A DNA stretch of 64,000 bases from Nonomuraea sp. NBC_00507 (lineage in GTDB: Bacteria > Actinomycetota > Actinomycetes > Streptosporangiales > Streptosporangiaceae), in assembly GCF_036013525.1 (NCBI RefSeq), contig NZ_CP107853.1, positions 10,106,001 through 10,170,000 on the forward strand. Direction: 5' to 3'. The notes below the pieces were generated by a model. It made no database searches and was not told the DNA's origin. It worked only from the letters and a program-made list of their open reading frames with translations. Each line of letters begins with the position of its first letter. Position 1 is the first letter of the stretch. Position numbers and translations under genes: made by a program. Below are positions 33,279 through 41,302 of the stretch, one piece after another.

Positions 33279-35562
33279 CGTGCACCACCGCGGTGTGGGC
33301 GTGCCCGCGGCTGCCACCGACTTCCACCTTGACCGCTCTCTTGGCCTTGCGCACGCTCCGGTCGTTTTCCTTGACCGCCTTCACCGGCCAGGGCAGCGTG
33401 ATCTTCACCTCGTCGGCGGTCCTGGACGGGTCGGAGACCGCGAGCCGTACCCGCTTGTGGTCGCGGCGGATGAGCAGCGTGCAGGGGCCGTCGGCGGTGA
33501 GCGGTCCATCCGCGGTCTCGACGGTCCCCGCGCGCCAGAAGACGGCGGCGAGCAGGTTGTCGCGGGAAATGGCCTGCACCGTTCTGGAGTTGGCGAGGAT
33601 CTCGATGCGCCCGCCGTAAGCCGCGGTCTGCGCGATGGAGGCTTCGGGCAGCACGGCATAGGCATAGCGTGCCTTGCGCGGATCGACGCCGTGGTCGATG
33701 AGGATCGTCGTGTAGTGCCTGGTGACGGGCGTCTTGTCGCCTCCGGTGGTAGCGCCCTTGTCGATGTCCCGCCAGCGGCCGGTGCGCTTCTTGCGGATCA
33801 CCTTCGCGTCGGCGCCGTCGAGCAGCGCGTAGCCGGCCACGCCGGACAGGTGGACCCAGCCGTCGCCCCGGGTCAGCGGCGGATGCCAGTCGTGGGTGTT
33901 GCGGTTCTCCACGATGGTCTCGATGCGGCGGCCGTCGGAGGCGGCGATGCCGGCGCCGAGGGCGATCACCGCGTCATCGAGAAGGAACCACGCCTTCTTG
34001 GCCCGCAGCGAGGAGCCGTCGGCGATCAGCTTCATGGCCGCCACGCCGTACTCGCCGTCGAGTGCCACGCCGCCCGCCCACGGGGTGGGTGGCAGGCGAC
34101 GCTTGCCGTGCGGGAGAGCGGCGCGTCGCCGCGTGTCGACCGTCGTGCCCGGCAGCCGGTACGGGTCGATCGTGGGCCACAGGTCGTCGTTCCAGTGGGT
34201 GAAGTCGCCGGTGTAGAGGTAGGTCATGCCGTCGCCGGTGTACCAGCCGTGCAGGTTCTCCCGGTTCATGGCCTCGGCCGTGCCGATCCGCTCCGAGCTC
34301 ATCGCGATCGCGTAGGCCCAGGTGGGGCGGCGGTGCACGACCCGGTCCATGTCGGCGAAGACGTACGTGCCCGTCGTGCGCGGGCCGACCGGCACCGACG
34401 GGTCCTCCAGCAGGGCCGTGGCCTTCGCGATGCTCGCCAGCGGTGCGAGCGTGTCGTAAGGGGTGGCCTGGTTGCGGGTGAGCCAGCCCTTCACCAGCGG
34501 CCGCCAGCGCTGGGCATGGCGCTCGGGCGCCGTCTCCAGCAAGGTGAGGATGGCCTCGACCGCTTTCTGCCCCGAGTGGTAGTCGCGATGGCCCTGCACC
34601 GAGATCTGCCGGCCGCGTACGCAGTCCATCATCAGCCCGTCGAAGATGAACGGCGCGAACGAGCGATCCACCAAGTCGTACACGTTCCCGATTCCGGTGA
34701 TCTCCCACGGTGACCGGGAGAGCATGGCGATCAGCTTGGCCACGCTCTCCAGGTAGTCCACGCCGTAGCTGCCGGTGTAGGGGTACACGTCGTGCTGGAT
34801 GAACGACCCGTCACGGTAGAAGCCGTCACCTGGACCCCTCGTCGGCCGCAGCAGGTCGGAGACCGCGTCCCTGGCCCGCTTGATGAGGCGGGCGTCATGG
34901 GTGAGCAATCCGCGCATCGCCACCGCCGTGGCCTTGCCCGCCCGGTTGGCGCCGGTCTCGACGACGCCGGGATGGCTGACGCGGCGTTCCGGGTCGGGGC
35001 ACCAGCGGCGCAGCGGTCGCAGCCAGCGTTCGAGGCGGTCCTTGGGCAGGCCGTCGTAGAGCAGGGCGCAGGTGTCGGTCAGCGCGCGGGGGACGCCGAT
35101 CTCCCACCAGAACCAGTTGCTGCCCCGCCGGTCGAGCCCCTCGTGATAGGCGTGCTCGTACAGGAAGTCCAGCGCCCTGACCGCGGTCTCGGCGACCTGC
35201 CCGTCCCGGTGCATGGCGGTGCCCGGCGTGGCCCAGCCCAGCGCCAGTGTGCGCATGCGGTTGTAGGCACGGTTGAAGTTGCCCGTCCCAGGGTCGCCGA
35301 GCGGCAGGTCGGGCCACAGGCTCGGGCGGTCCGGGGCGGGCTTCAGCTTGCGCAGCACCGCATGGGCCGAGCCCTCGATCGCCTGTGTCTTGTCGGTATA
35401 GGCGGAGTTGTACGACCCGCCGGCCAGCAAGCTCACCCAGCGCTCACGCGCCGCGTCGAACGCGGCGGCGCCGACCGCCTCGGCCGGTCTTTCCCACAGG
35501 GCGAGACCGGCCACGGCCGCGGCGCCCAGCAGGGCGGACCGCCGACTGAGGGGGTGGATCAT
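33268..35562 (-). CDS. Polysaccharide lyase family 8 (hyaluronate/chondroitin/xanthan lyase type)
   Basis: 764 residues from the ATG at 35562 (GGAAGG upstream). The Tat signal SRRSALLGAAAVAGLALWERPAEA is followed by an alpha-toroid domain and a C-terminal beta-sheet region. Motifs: NWFWWEIGVPRAL (149-161), ETGANR with N206, SFIQHDVYPYTGSYG with H257 and Y266, and MNRENLHGWYTGDGMTYLY. The N-to-H and H-to-Y spacings (51 and 9) match known PL8 enzymes, in which these residues are catalytic. It is secreted and cleaves uronic-acid polysaccharide by beta-elimination. Substrate choice within PL8 is not decided. No transporter is adjacent. Confidence 0.88.
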   Translation of the reverse strand: MIHPLSRRSALLGAAAVAGLALWERPAEAVGAAAFDAARERWVSLLAGGSYNSAYTDKTQAIEGSAHAVLRKLKPAPDRPSLWPDLPLGDPGTGNFNRAYNRMRTLALGWATPGTAMHRDGQVAETAVRALDFLYEHAYHEGLDRRGSNWFWWEIGVPRALTDTCALLYDGLPKDRLERWLRPLRRWCPDPERRVSHPGVVETGANRAGKATAVAMRGLLTHDARLIKRARDAVSDLLRPTRGPGDGFYRDGSFIQHDVYPYTGSYGVDYLESVAKLIAMLSRSPWEITGIGNVYDLVDRSFAPFIFDGLMMDCVRGRQISVQGHRDYHSGQKAVEAILTLLETAPERHAQRWRPLVKGWLTRNQATPYDTLAPLASIAKATALLEDPSVPVGPRTTGTYVFADMDRVVHRRPTWAYAIAMSSERIGTAEAMNRENLHGWYTGDGMTYLYTGDFTHWNDDLWPTIDPYRLPGTTVDTRRRAALPHGKRRLPPTPWAGGVALDGEYGVAAMKLIADGSSLRAKKAWFLLDDAVIALGAGIAASDGRRIETIVENRNTHDWHPPLTRGDGWVHLSGVAGYALLDGADAKVIRKKRTGRWRDIDKGATTGGDKTPVTRHYTTILIDHGVDPRKARYAYAVLPEASIAQTAAYGGRIEILANSRTVQAISRDNLLAAVFWRAGTVETADGPLTADGPCTLLIRRDHKRVRLAVSDPSRTADEVKITLPWPVKAVKENDRSVRKAKRAVKVEVGGSRGHAHTAVVHVSP

Positions 35563-35640
35563 GAAAGCCTTCCGACAATCGCGCAAATATCAGGTCAAAG
35601 GATCATATGTCGGCAGGCAGGCTTCAACGGGCTTCGATGG

Positions 35641-36791
35641 TCAGAGGATGCGGAGGGGGAGGGCGCGGGGGCCGCGTACCTGGCCGGCCGCCCACGTTAC
35701 CGCCGCCGGGTCCGCCAGGTCGAAGGCGGGGATGCGCTCCAGCCAGACCTCCAGAGCGACCCGGAGCTCCAGACGGGCCAGGTGGGAGCCCACGCAGCGG
35801 TGGATGCCGAGGCCGAAGGCGGCGTGCCGGTTCAGCTCACGGTCGATGAGCACCTCGTCCGCCCGCTCGAACTGGGCAAGGTCGCGGTTGGCGGCGGGGA
35901 AGGACAGCAGGATCCAGTCGTCGGCCTTCATGTCCACGCCGTTCCAATGCATATCCTGCTTGACCAGCCGAGCCATGGTGACCGGGGCGTAGGCGCGCAG
36001 GAACTCCTCGATCGCGGTCGGCAGCAGCCCCGGCTCGGCCACCAGTCGCTCGCGGTCGGCCGGGGTCTTGGCCAGGTGCCACAGGGACGCCCCGATGGCG
36101 CTCCACGTCGTGTCGATGCCGGCGATGAGGAGCAGCATCATCGTGCCCACCACGTGCATGGGGTCCAGCTTCTGCCCATGGAGTTCGGCGTTGATGAGGT
36201 ACGTCGTCAGATCGTCGCGCGGCCTGGCCACGTGCTCGTGGATCTGCGCGACGAGGTAACCGGCCAATTCGTCTTGGCGTGCGAGCCGTTCCTCGGCCGG
36301 CTGGTTGATGCTCTCCAGGACGTTCTCGACGAACTCGCGGAAGCGCGGCCCGCCCGCGTCGCCTCCTCCTGCTCGGCCACCGCTGCCTTGGTGAACATCG
36401 GCAGCAACAATTGCCGGGCATCGCGGTGGAACGGCGGGTCGGACGTGATGGGCGGGGCGTCGCCTACCGGGGCCAGGTCGAGTGGCGGTTTGTTGTTGCT
36501 GACGATGATCGACCGGGAGGAGAAACGCTCGGTGTCGTACGCGACGGCCGCCACGTCCTTATAGCGCGTCGGCAGCCACACGCCGCCGAACCGCTCGGTG
36601 TGCGCGATCGGGCAACGCTGCCGCAGCTCGTCCTGGATCGGATAGGGACCGGCGGCCCAGACGGGATCGACATGGGAGAAGTCGGTCGCCCAGTCCGTAA
36701 CCGGATCGGTCACGACCTCGCTGGCTGTGCCCAGCAACCGGTTCTTCCGTGCCTCTCCCACGCCTTGCCCGAAGCGGTGGTCCACGGTCAT
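35641..36791 (-). pseudogene. Cytochrome P450 with internal deletion and frameshift
   Basis: The N-terminal part starts at ATG 36791 and reads AAGPYPIQDELRQRCPIAHTERFGGVWLPTRYKDV, then FHRDARQLLLPMFTKAAVAEQEEATR. The frame then breaks near 36360. In a second frame the protein resumes at DAGGPRFREFVENVLESINQP and runs through DDLTTYLINAELHG, the I-helix AGIDTTW, EEFLRAYAP and the heme loop FGLGIHRCVGSHLARLE. Joined, the parts give about 385 residues. The missing block is the helix C to F region (roughly 40-50 residues). This is not a single-base error, so the gene is probably dead. Confidence 0.8.
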
Positions 36792-36851
36792 CACGCAGCT
36801 CCATCGTTGACGTCGGGCCCCATGCGTGTGATACGTCCAGAGTTCGCCGCC

Positions 36852-36894
36852 GATGTGGCAGGCCCGCGACGCGCGTCCGCGGGCCTGCCGCATC
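36852..36894. terminator. Strong hairpin between P450 remnant and secreted-protein gene
   Basis: The arms at 36857-36868 and 36878-36889 pair perfectly over 12 bp (GGCAGGCCCGCG with CGCGGGCCTGCC), around a 9-base loop. Four more outer pairs follow beyond one T-G pair. It lies about 70 bp downstream of the stop at 36965 and is a good terminator candidate in the minus direction. Confidence 0.7.
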
Positions 36895-36964
36895 CGGCTG
36901 GCGGTTCAGGTCCTGGGGCCGGTCCGAGCTCGGGCAGGCAGGGCCCCGGTGGAGACGGCAGCGG

Positions 36965-37711
36965 TCAGTCGCCCGTGTCGGTGGTCACCGTCTCGGGGTC
37001 CGGCGCCTTGATGGACACCTTGGTGCCCCATCCGGTGAAGCGGCTGTCGATCGTGATCGTCTTGCCTTCAAACCCGTTGGTGTCGAACACGCCCGTGGCC
37101 GCGTACGACGACTTCACCCTGCTCACCAGCCCGGCAGAGGTCAGCGTGAGCGTGTAGGAGACCTTCGTGTCGTTGTGCATGCGCAGCGGGATCGACGCCC
37201 CGAACCAGCGCGACACCTTCTCCAGCTCCTTGAAGGTGATCTTCCCTGTGAGCGTGCTCCCGCTCAGCTTGCCCTTCTTGACCAGCGCCGCCAGGGTCGT
37301 CGGCTCGACGGGGTTGATGACCTGCCCGTAGAAGCCGCTGCCGCCGCCGAGCAGGCCGTTGCCCTTGAGCCAGGACTTGCCCGCCGGTAAGCGGTCTTCC
37401 CATAGGCCGCCCGAGGTGTAGCTGACCTTGCCGACGCTGATCGTGCGCTCGCGGGGGCGGCCCACGGGGGTGGCGGTGATGTCGGAGGCCGCCACGCCCT
37501 TGGCGTTGAACTGGAAGGTCCCCTTGCGGCTCTGAATCTTGATCTTGTCGTCGCCCGAGAGCGTGGTCGTCTCGGTGAACCGCACGCCGTGCCCGGAGGT
37601 GAGCTTGCTCTTGAGGGCGCGTACGGGGTCCTTGGGAGCGGCCTGGGCGGGCGCGGCTGCCGCCAGTAGGCAGCCGCAGGCCACCAGGGCTGTGATCGTT
37701 GTCTTCTTCAC
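36965..37711 (-). CDS. Secreted LppX/LolA-like protein
   Basis: About 248 residues from the GTG at 37711, giving a clean Sec signal (KKTTITALVACGCLLAAAAPAQAA); an ATG at 37738 would add nine residues. The mature part is a beta-rich fold (RFTETTTLSGDDKIKIQSRKGTFQFNAKG, RERTISVGKVSYTSGG, TKVSYTLTLTSAGLVSRVKSSY). This resembles LppX/LprG/LolA-type lipid-binding or signalling proteins of actinomycetes, although there is no lipobox Cys at the cleavage site. It is probably an extracytoplasmic protein of unknown ligand. A strong hairpin follows the stop. Confidence 0.75.
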   Translation of the reverse strand: MKKTTITALVACGCLLAAAAPAQAAPKDPVRALKSKLTSGHGVRFTETTTLSGDDKIKIQSRKGTFQFNAKGVAASDITATPVGRPRERTISVGKVSYTSGGLWEDRLPAGKSWLKGNGLLGGGSGFYGQVINPVEPTTLAALVKKGKLSGSTLTGKITFKELEKVSRWFGASIPLRMHNDTKVSYTLTLTSAGLVSRVKSSYAATGVFDTNGFEGKTITIDSRFTGWGTKVSIKAPDPETVTTDTGD

Positions 37712-37800
37712 GAGCCGATCTTGCCGCAAGCGGATCACGATCGGAGACCGCTGGAGGGCATCTGGTCATTTTCGCCTGCGTAGATCCTCCACCCCGAGAG

Positions 37801-38845
37801 TTACGGACTGGGCGCGGCGTTGGGGTTCTCGTAGGCGCCGACGATCTGGCCGCGGTCGTTGATGCCGGTCGCCAGGGTCCTGGGCGCGCCCGGGAAGCTG
37901 ATGGGAGTGACGGGGCCGTCGACGCCGTTGCGCAGCAGGAAGCCGCGGGCTCCGGACAGAGTGGCGGCGTCGGTGAGGGTGCTGCCCACGATCTGGCCAT
38001 GGTCGTTGATGCCGAAGGGGATGGTGATCGGGACGCCGGGGACGTCGATCGTGGTGAAGCGGCCCTTGTCCCAGAGGAAGCCGTGGATCGGTCCCGTGCC
38101 GGAGCCCTCGCCATAGATGCCGACGATCTGGCCATGGTCGTTGATGTCGATGGGCTCGGAGTAGGCGGCGCCGGGGACGTCGATGGTGGTGAAGCGCCCC
38201 TTGTTCCAGAGGAAGCCGTGGGAGGTGTCGCCGGCGTCGGTGAAGACGCCCACCACCTGCCGGCGGTCGTTGATGCCGGCCGCCTCGGTCTGCACTGCGC
38301 CGGGGACGTCGATTCTGGTGACCTTGCCGCGGTCAAGCAGGAACCCGTGCGCCATCCCGTTGGGGTCACTGAGGAACGGGACGGTCCGGCTGTAGGCGCC
38401 CGCGATCACGCCACGATCGTTGATCTTGACGACCTCGGTTGCCGTGGCGCCGGGGAGGTCGACCTTGGTGACCTTGCCGCGCCTGTCCCGCAGGAAACCG
38501 GACTCGTTGCCGGGGCCGAGGTACTCACCCGTGATCTGGCCGCGGTTGTTGATGCCTGCGGGCAAGAGCCGCACGCCGGTCTCTGGCGGGTCGAACGTCG
38601 TGTATCGACCCCGGTCCAGCAGGAACCCGGGCATCGGGGAGCGGCGGCCCGGCGCCAGGGCGGGCGCTGGGAATGAGGCTGAGGGTGCTGCCGGCGCCGA
38701 GCCGGGTCAGCCCCACGGCTGAAGTCCCCCTCGGAGTCGTCGCCGAAGCTCCGACTGTCCCCACCGCGAGCCCCGTGACTACGACCGCGCCGATGATGGC
38801 CAGGCGGATGTGACGGCGGACCTTGCAACGCGCTGTTGCGGCCAT
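37801..38845 (-). pseudogene. Secreted HAF-repeat protein, signal peptide and repeats out of frame
   Basis: The ATG at 38845 has AGGAGG upstream and encodes a clear signal peptide (RRHIRLAIIGAVVVTGLAVGTVGASA). That frame loses sense at about 38640-38660. The next frame carries six repeats of about 43 residues with the pattern GFLxDxGxxTxxDxPGA, then GINDxGQIVGxY (for example GRFTTIDVPGAAYSEPIDIND and HGQIVGIYGEG). These are HAF-type repeats of extracellular proteins of unknown function. The two parts are in different frames, so either one base is missing or the gene is inactive. The repeat ORF alone would start at an internal ATG with no export signal. Confidence 0.75.
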
Positions 38846-38903
38846 GCCAGTCTCCTCCTGTACGGGTCTGTTTCCCGGTATTCGCACCATCGGCGCCCGC
38901 GGA

Positions 38904-39085
38904 TCAGTCCCCGTAAAGCTGGGGCGGGCGGGCGCGCCACAGGCACAGGCCACGTGCACGCCGGTGCGGTGGGACGCGGTCGAGGTAGCCGGCCAGCCGG
39001 CCACTGTTGGTGCGATCCACCTCGCCATCGACGGCGACTAGCGTCATGCCGGGAAGGCGCTGAGAGATCAGCGTCAGCGCCGGGG
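38904..39085 (-). pseudogene. Remnant of an anti-sigma factor antagonist (STAS domain N-terminus)
   Basis: The minus strand reads ALTLISQRLPGMTLVAVDGE, then VDRTNSGRLAGYLDRVPPHR, and runs to a stop at 38904. This matches the first beta strands and helix of STAS antagonists (SpoIIAA/RsbV type). The part with the phosphorylatable Ser is missing. There is no start codon with a ribosome site, and the sequence after PPHR is not STAS-like. It is a decayed fragment. Confidence 0.55.
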
Positions 39086-39200
39086 GCGATGCCTTCGCCG
39101 GGCGAGGCGAGGGCCAGGTCGCCCAGCCGCTCGCCGGTCAGTCCCAGGTGCTCGCCGTGGACTCGTACCAGGTCGCGGAGGAAGCCCAGGCCGGGGGCCG
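39086..39200 (-). pseudogene. Remnant resembling the N-terminus of an RsbW-type anti-sigma kinase
   Basis: Just upstream of the STAS remnant in the same direction, one frame reads GLGFLRDLVRVHGEHLGL, then TGERLGDLALASPGEG. This resembles the first two helices of HATPase-type anti-sigma factors (LRxxVxxHAxxxGLxGERLxDLxLA). The ATP-binding N and G boxes are absent. Weak alone, it is more believable beside the STAS fragment. Confidence 0.4.
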
Positions 39201-39266
39201 ATGGGGCAGCGCACCGCCGGACCCGGGCGGGCCTGGCGGTGGCTGATCCGGATCACGACGACCCGA

Positions 39267-40313
39267 TCACCCGGGCAGGACCGCTCCGCTCCAGTGTGTG
39301 CTGGCGGCGGAGTAGACGGCCGCCAGCTCGCCGTCGAAGTAGGGCGACAGGCTCGTGTCGTACCGCAGGTCGGCGTCGGTGTCGGCCACGCTGATCGTGA
39401 GGCCGTTGAGGTAGCCCCTGCCGCTGGCCTTGTCATAGCGCAGCATCCAGGCGGAGCCGAGCGACCCTTCCCCGGTGAACGGGGAGTCGACGGCCTGCAG
39501 GTTCTCGCCCTTCAGGCTGGGCGCCATGGCGGTGATCGTGCGACCACGGGAGGATTCGAGGGTCTCCCCCGTGTACGGCCGCTTGCCGTCGGGGTGCTGG
39601 CCGGCCGGGTAGCCGAAGACGTCGACCGTGGAGCCCATCGGCTGGTTCCAGGCCAGGCCCTGCCCGCCGACGTTGTCGCCCAGCCTGCCGAAGTTGGCCA
39701 GCCCGCCGGTGGGTGAAGGGACGACGCCCTCGTACACGACGACGAAGGCGTAGTCGCGGTCGTAGTCGCGGTAGGCGTCGAAGTCGTAATGTCCGAAGAG
39801 CTGCTTGCCGACGTAGAGGCCCGACGGGATCGTGCCGCCGGCGTAGCCCGGCACGAAGACCCACTTGTCGAGCGTGGAGTCGAAGCGCTCGGTGTCGTAC
39901 ACGCAGTGCGCCGCGGTCGCCACGACGTTGCGGTACTGCGACTGCACGGCGGTGCCCGTGCACCAGTGCGGCTGCCCGTCGGCGCCGACGAAGAACACCT
40001 TGCCCGCGGTGGTGGGCGCCGTCCCGGTGGTGGCAGGAAGCGACGGCGGGGTGGAGCCGGGCTTGGTGTCGGGTGAGATGCCGCCGCCACCGGTGGTGAT
40101 CTTGTCGACGGCGGTCTGGACGCTGTACGGGGTGGCGGCGGCCAGGTTGGCGCCGCCGCCGCTCAGCCAGAACGTCGCGATCTCGGCGGCGGCCGCCTGC
40201 GAAGAGGCCAGCGGGTCAGTCGCCACGCCGGCGCTGACGGCTGCGGTCGGCGCGGCCACAAGAAGGGAGGCCAGGAGGCTGACAGCTAATGCACCTAAGG
40301 TTCGATTGGTCAC
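39267..40313 (-). CDS. Secreted trypsin-like serine protease, atypical Ser region
   Basis: About 348 residues. I prefer the GTG at 40313 because AGGAG sits at good distance; the ATG at 40319 abuts it. The Sec signal (TLGALAVSLLASLLVAAPTAAVSAG) is followed by a pro-region and a chymotrypsin-fold domain. The catalytic His is in VVATAAHCVYD and the Asp in DRDYAFVVV. Where GxSGGP is expected, the sequence is TGEGSLGSAWMLRYD, so the Ser and the following Gly-Gly-Pro are not canonical. The C-terminal RYDTSLSPYFDGELAAVYSAA is typical of this actinobacterial family. It is probably secreted; activity is uncertain. Confidence 0.8.
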   Translation of the reverse strand: MTNRTLGALAVSLLASLLVAAPTAAVSAGVATDPLASSQAAAAEIATFWLSGGGANLAAATPYSVQTAVDKITTGGGGISPDTKPGSTPPSLPATTGTAPTTAGKVFFVGADGQPHWCTGTAVQSQYRNVVATAAHCVYDTERFDSTLDKWVFVPGYAGGTIPSGLYVGKQLFGHYDFDAYRDYDRDYAFVVVYEGVVPSPTGGLANFGRLGDNVGGQGLAWNQPMGSTVDVFGYPAGQHPDGKRPYTGETLESSRGRTITAMAPSLKGENLQAVDSPFTGEGSLGSAWMLRYDKASGRGYLNGLTISVADTDADLRYDTSLSPYFDGELAAVYSAASTHWSGAVLPG

Positions 40314-40510
40314 ACACATCTCCTGATCGGCATGCAAGGTCTGGCAACAATTCGAACACGTGATCGTCGCCAAGCAAGAACGCTACCTGCCGCCCCCGTT
40401 ATGATCAACGGTTTTTGCGCGCCGAGACGGTGTCCGCCGCGGACTTGGCCCGGCAGCGTCACCCAGGGCGGCTGGCGTCAGCGGGCGAAAAGGGCGCAAG
40501 GGCCACGAGC

Positions 40511-41302
40511 TCATCGACCATCATGCGGCGGGCTTAGATTCTCGCGGAGGAACTGCAAGGTGGACTGATGCAGCCGGGTGCGGTGGGGCACGGTGGACCA
40601 GCCGTGGTCGGCGCCCTCGACGACTTCCAGCTCCGCGTTGCCGCCGTAGTGATCGAGGTAGCGACGGGCGTAGGAGACAGGGGCGATGTCGTCCTTGTCG
40701 CCGTGGATGATGCGCACGGGCCCGGCATACGCACAGGACCGGCCGTAGACGTCGAGGTTAGCGATGTCGTCGACCAGGGCCGGGCTCATCCGGTGGCTGT
40801 CGGCGTCGAAGTATCCCTTCTCCCCGATCTCCGCCGCGATGTCACGGCCCTTGAGGTGGCCGGAGCCCACTTCGAAGGGGGCGACAGCGGCCGGCGACCA
40901 CAGGCAGACGGCGCGGATGCCCGGCTCCTCTGCGGCCACGATGCCGGCGACGACGCCGCCCATGCTCATCCCGACCAGGCCGATGCGGTCGGGAGCGACG
41001 AAGTCGAAGGAGCGCACGGCCCGCACGACGGACCGGGTTTCGGCGATCTCGCCGATGATGGTGACGTCGAAGAAGTCGCCGTCGCTCTCCCCGTGCCCGG
41101 ACAGGTCGAACCGGACCGATGCGATGCCGGCCGCCTCCAGCATCCGCGACATCAGGACGAACGAGCGGTTCTCCATCCGGTTGTTGGAGAACCCATGGAC
41201 GAACACCACCGTCGGCAGGCCAATGGCACCCCGTTCCTCGGGAATGTGCAGCGTGGAGCGCAGAATCCGCCCGTTGTGCTCGAAGTCTTGATTCCTGATC
41301 AC
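40511..41302 (-). CDS. Alpha/beta hydrolase (esterase) of the rhamnoside operon
   Basis: 263 residues from GTG 41302, overlapping the GH78 stop (GTGA). The oxyanion region is PTVVFVHGFSNNRMENR, the nucleophile elbow GLVGMSMGGVVAG, the Asp region IIHGDKDDIAPVSYA and the His EGADHGWSTV. FDLSGHGESDGDFFDV is typical of small cytoplasmic esterases. No signal peptide is present. As last gene of the rhamnoside operon it probably removes acyl groups (acetyl or feruloyl type) from imported oligosaccharide or glycoside. The large open frame around it is mostly antisense or shadow of the GH78 gene. Confidence 0.88.
   Translation of the reverse strand: MIRNQDFEHNGRILRSTLHIPEERGAIGLPTVVFVHGFSNNRMENRSFVLMSRMLEAAGIASVRFDLSGHGESDGDFFDVTIIGEIAETRSVVRAVRSFDFVAPDRIGLVGMSMGGVVAGIVAAEEPGIRAVCLWSPAAVAPFEVGSGHLKGRDIAAEIGEKGYFDADSHRMSPALVDDIANLDVYGRSCAYAGPVRIIHGDKDDIAPVSYARRYLDHYGGNAELEVVEGADHGWSTVPHRTRLHQSTLQFLRENLSPPHDGR

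Noticed and set aside
36857..36889. Hairpin as an IS terminal inverted repeat
   Set aside because: The arms are only 9 bp apart and there is no transposase gene.
37801..38634. HAF repeats as a DNA tandem repeat or CRISPR array
   Set aside because: Units are protein-level repeats of about 43 residues with diverged DNA and no identical spaced repeats.
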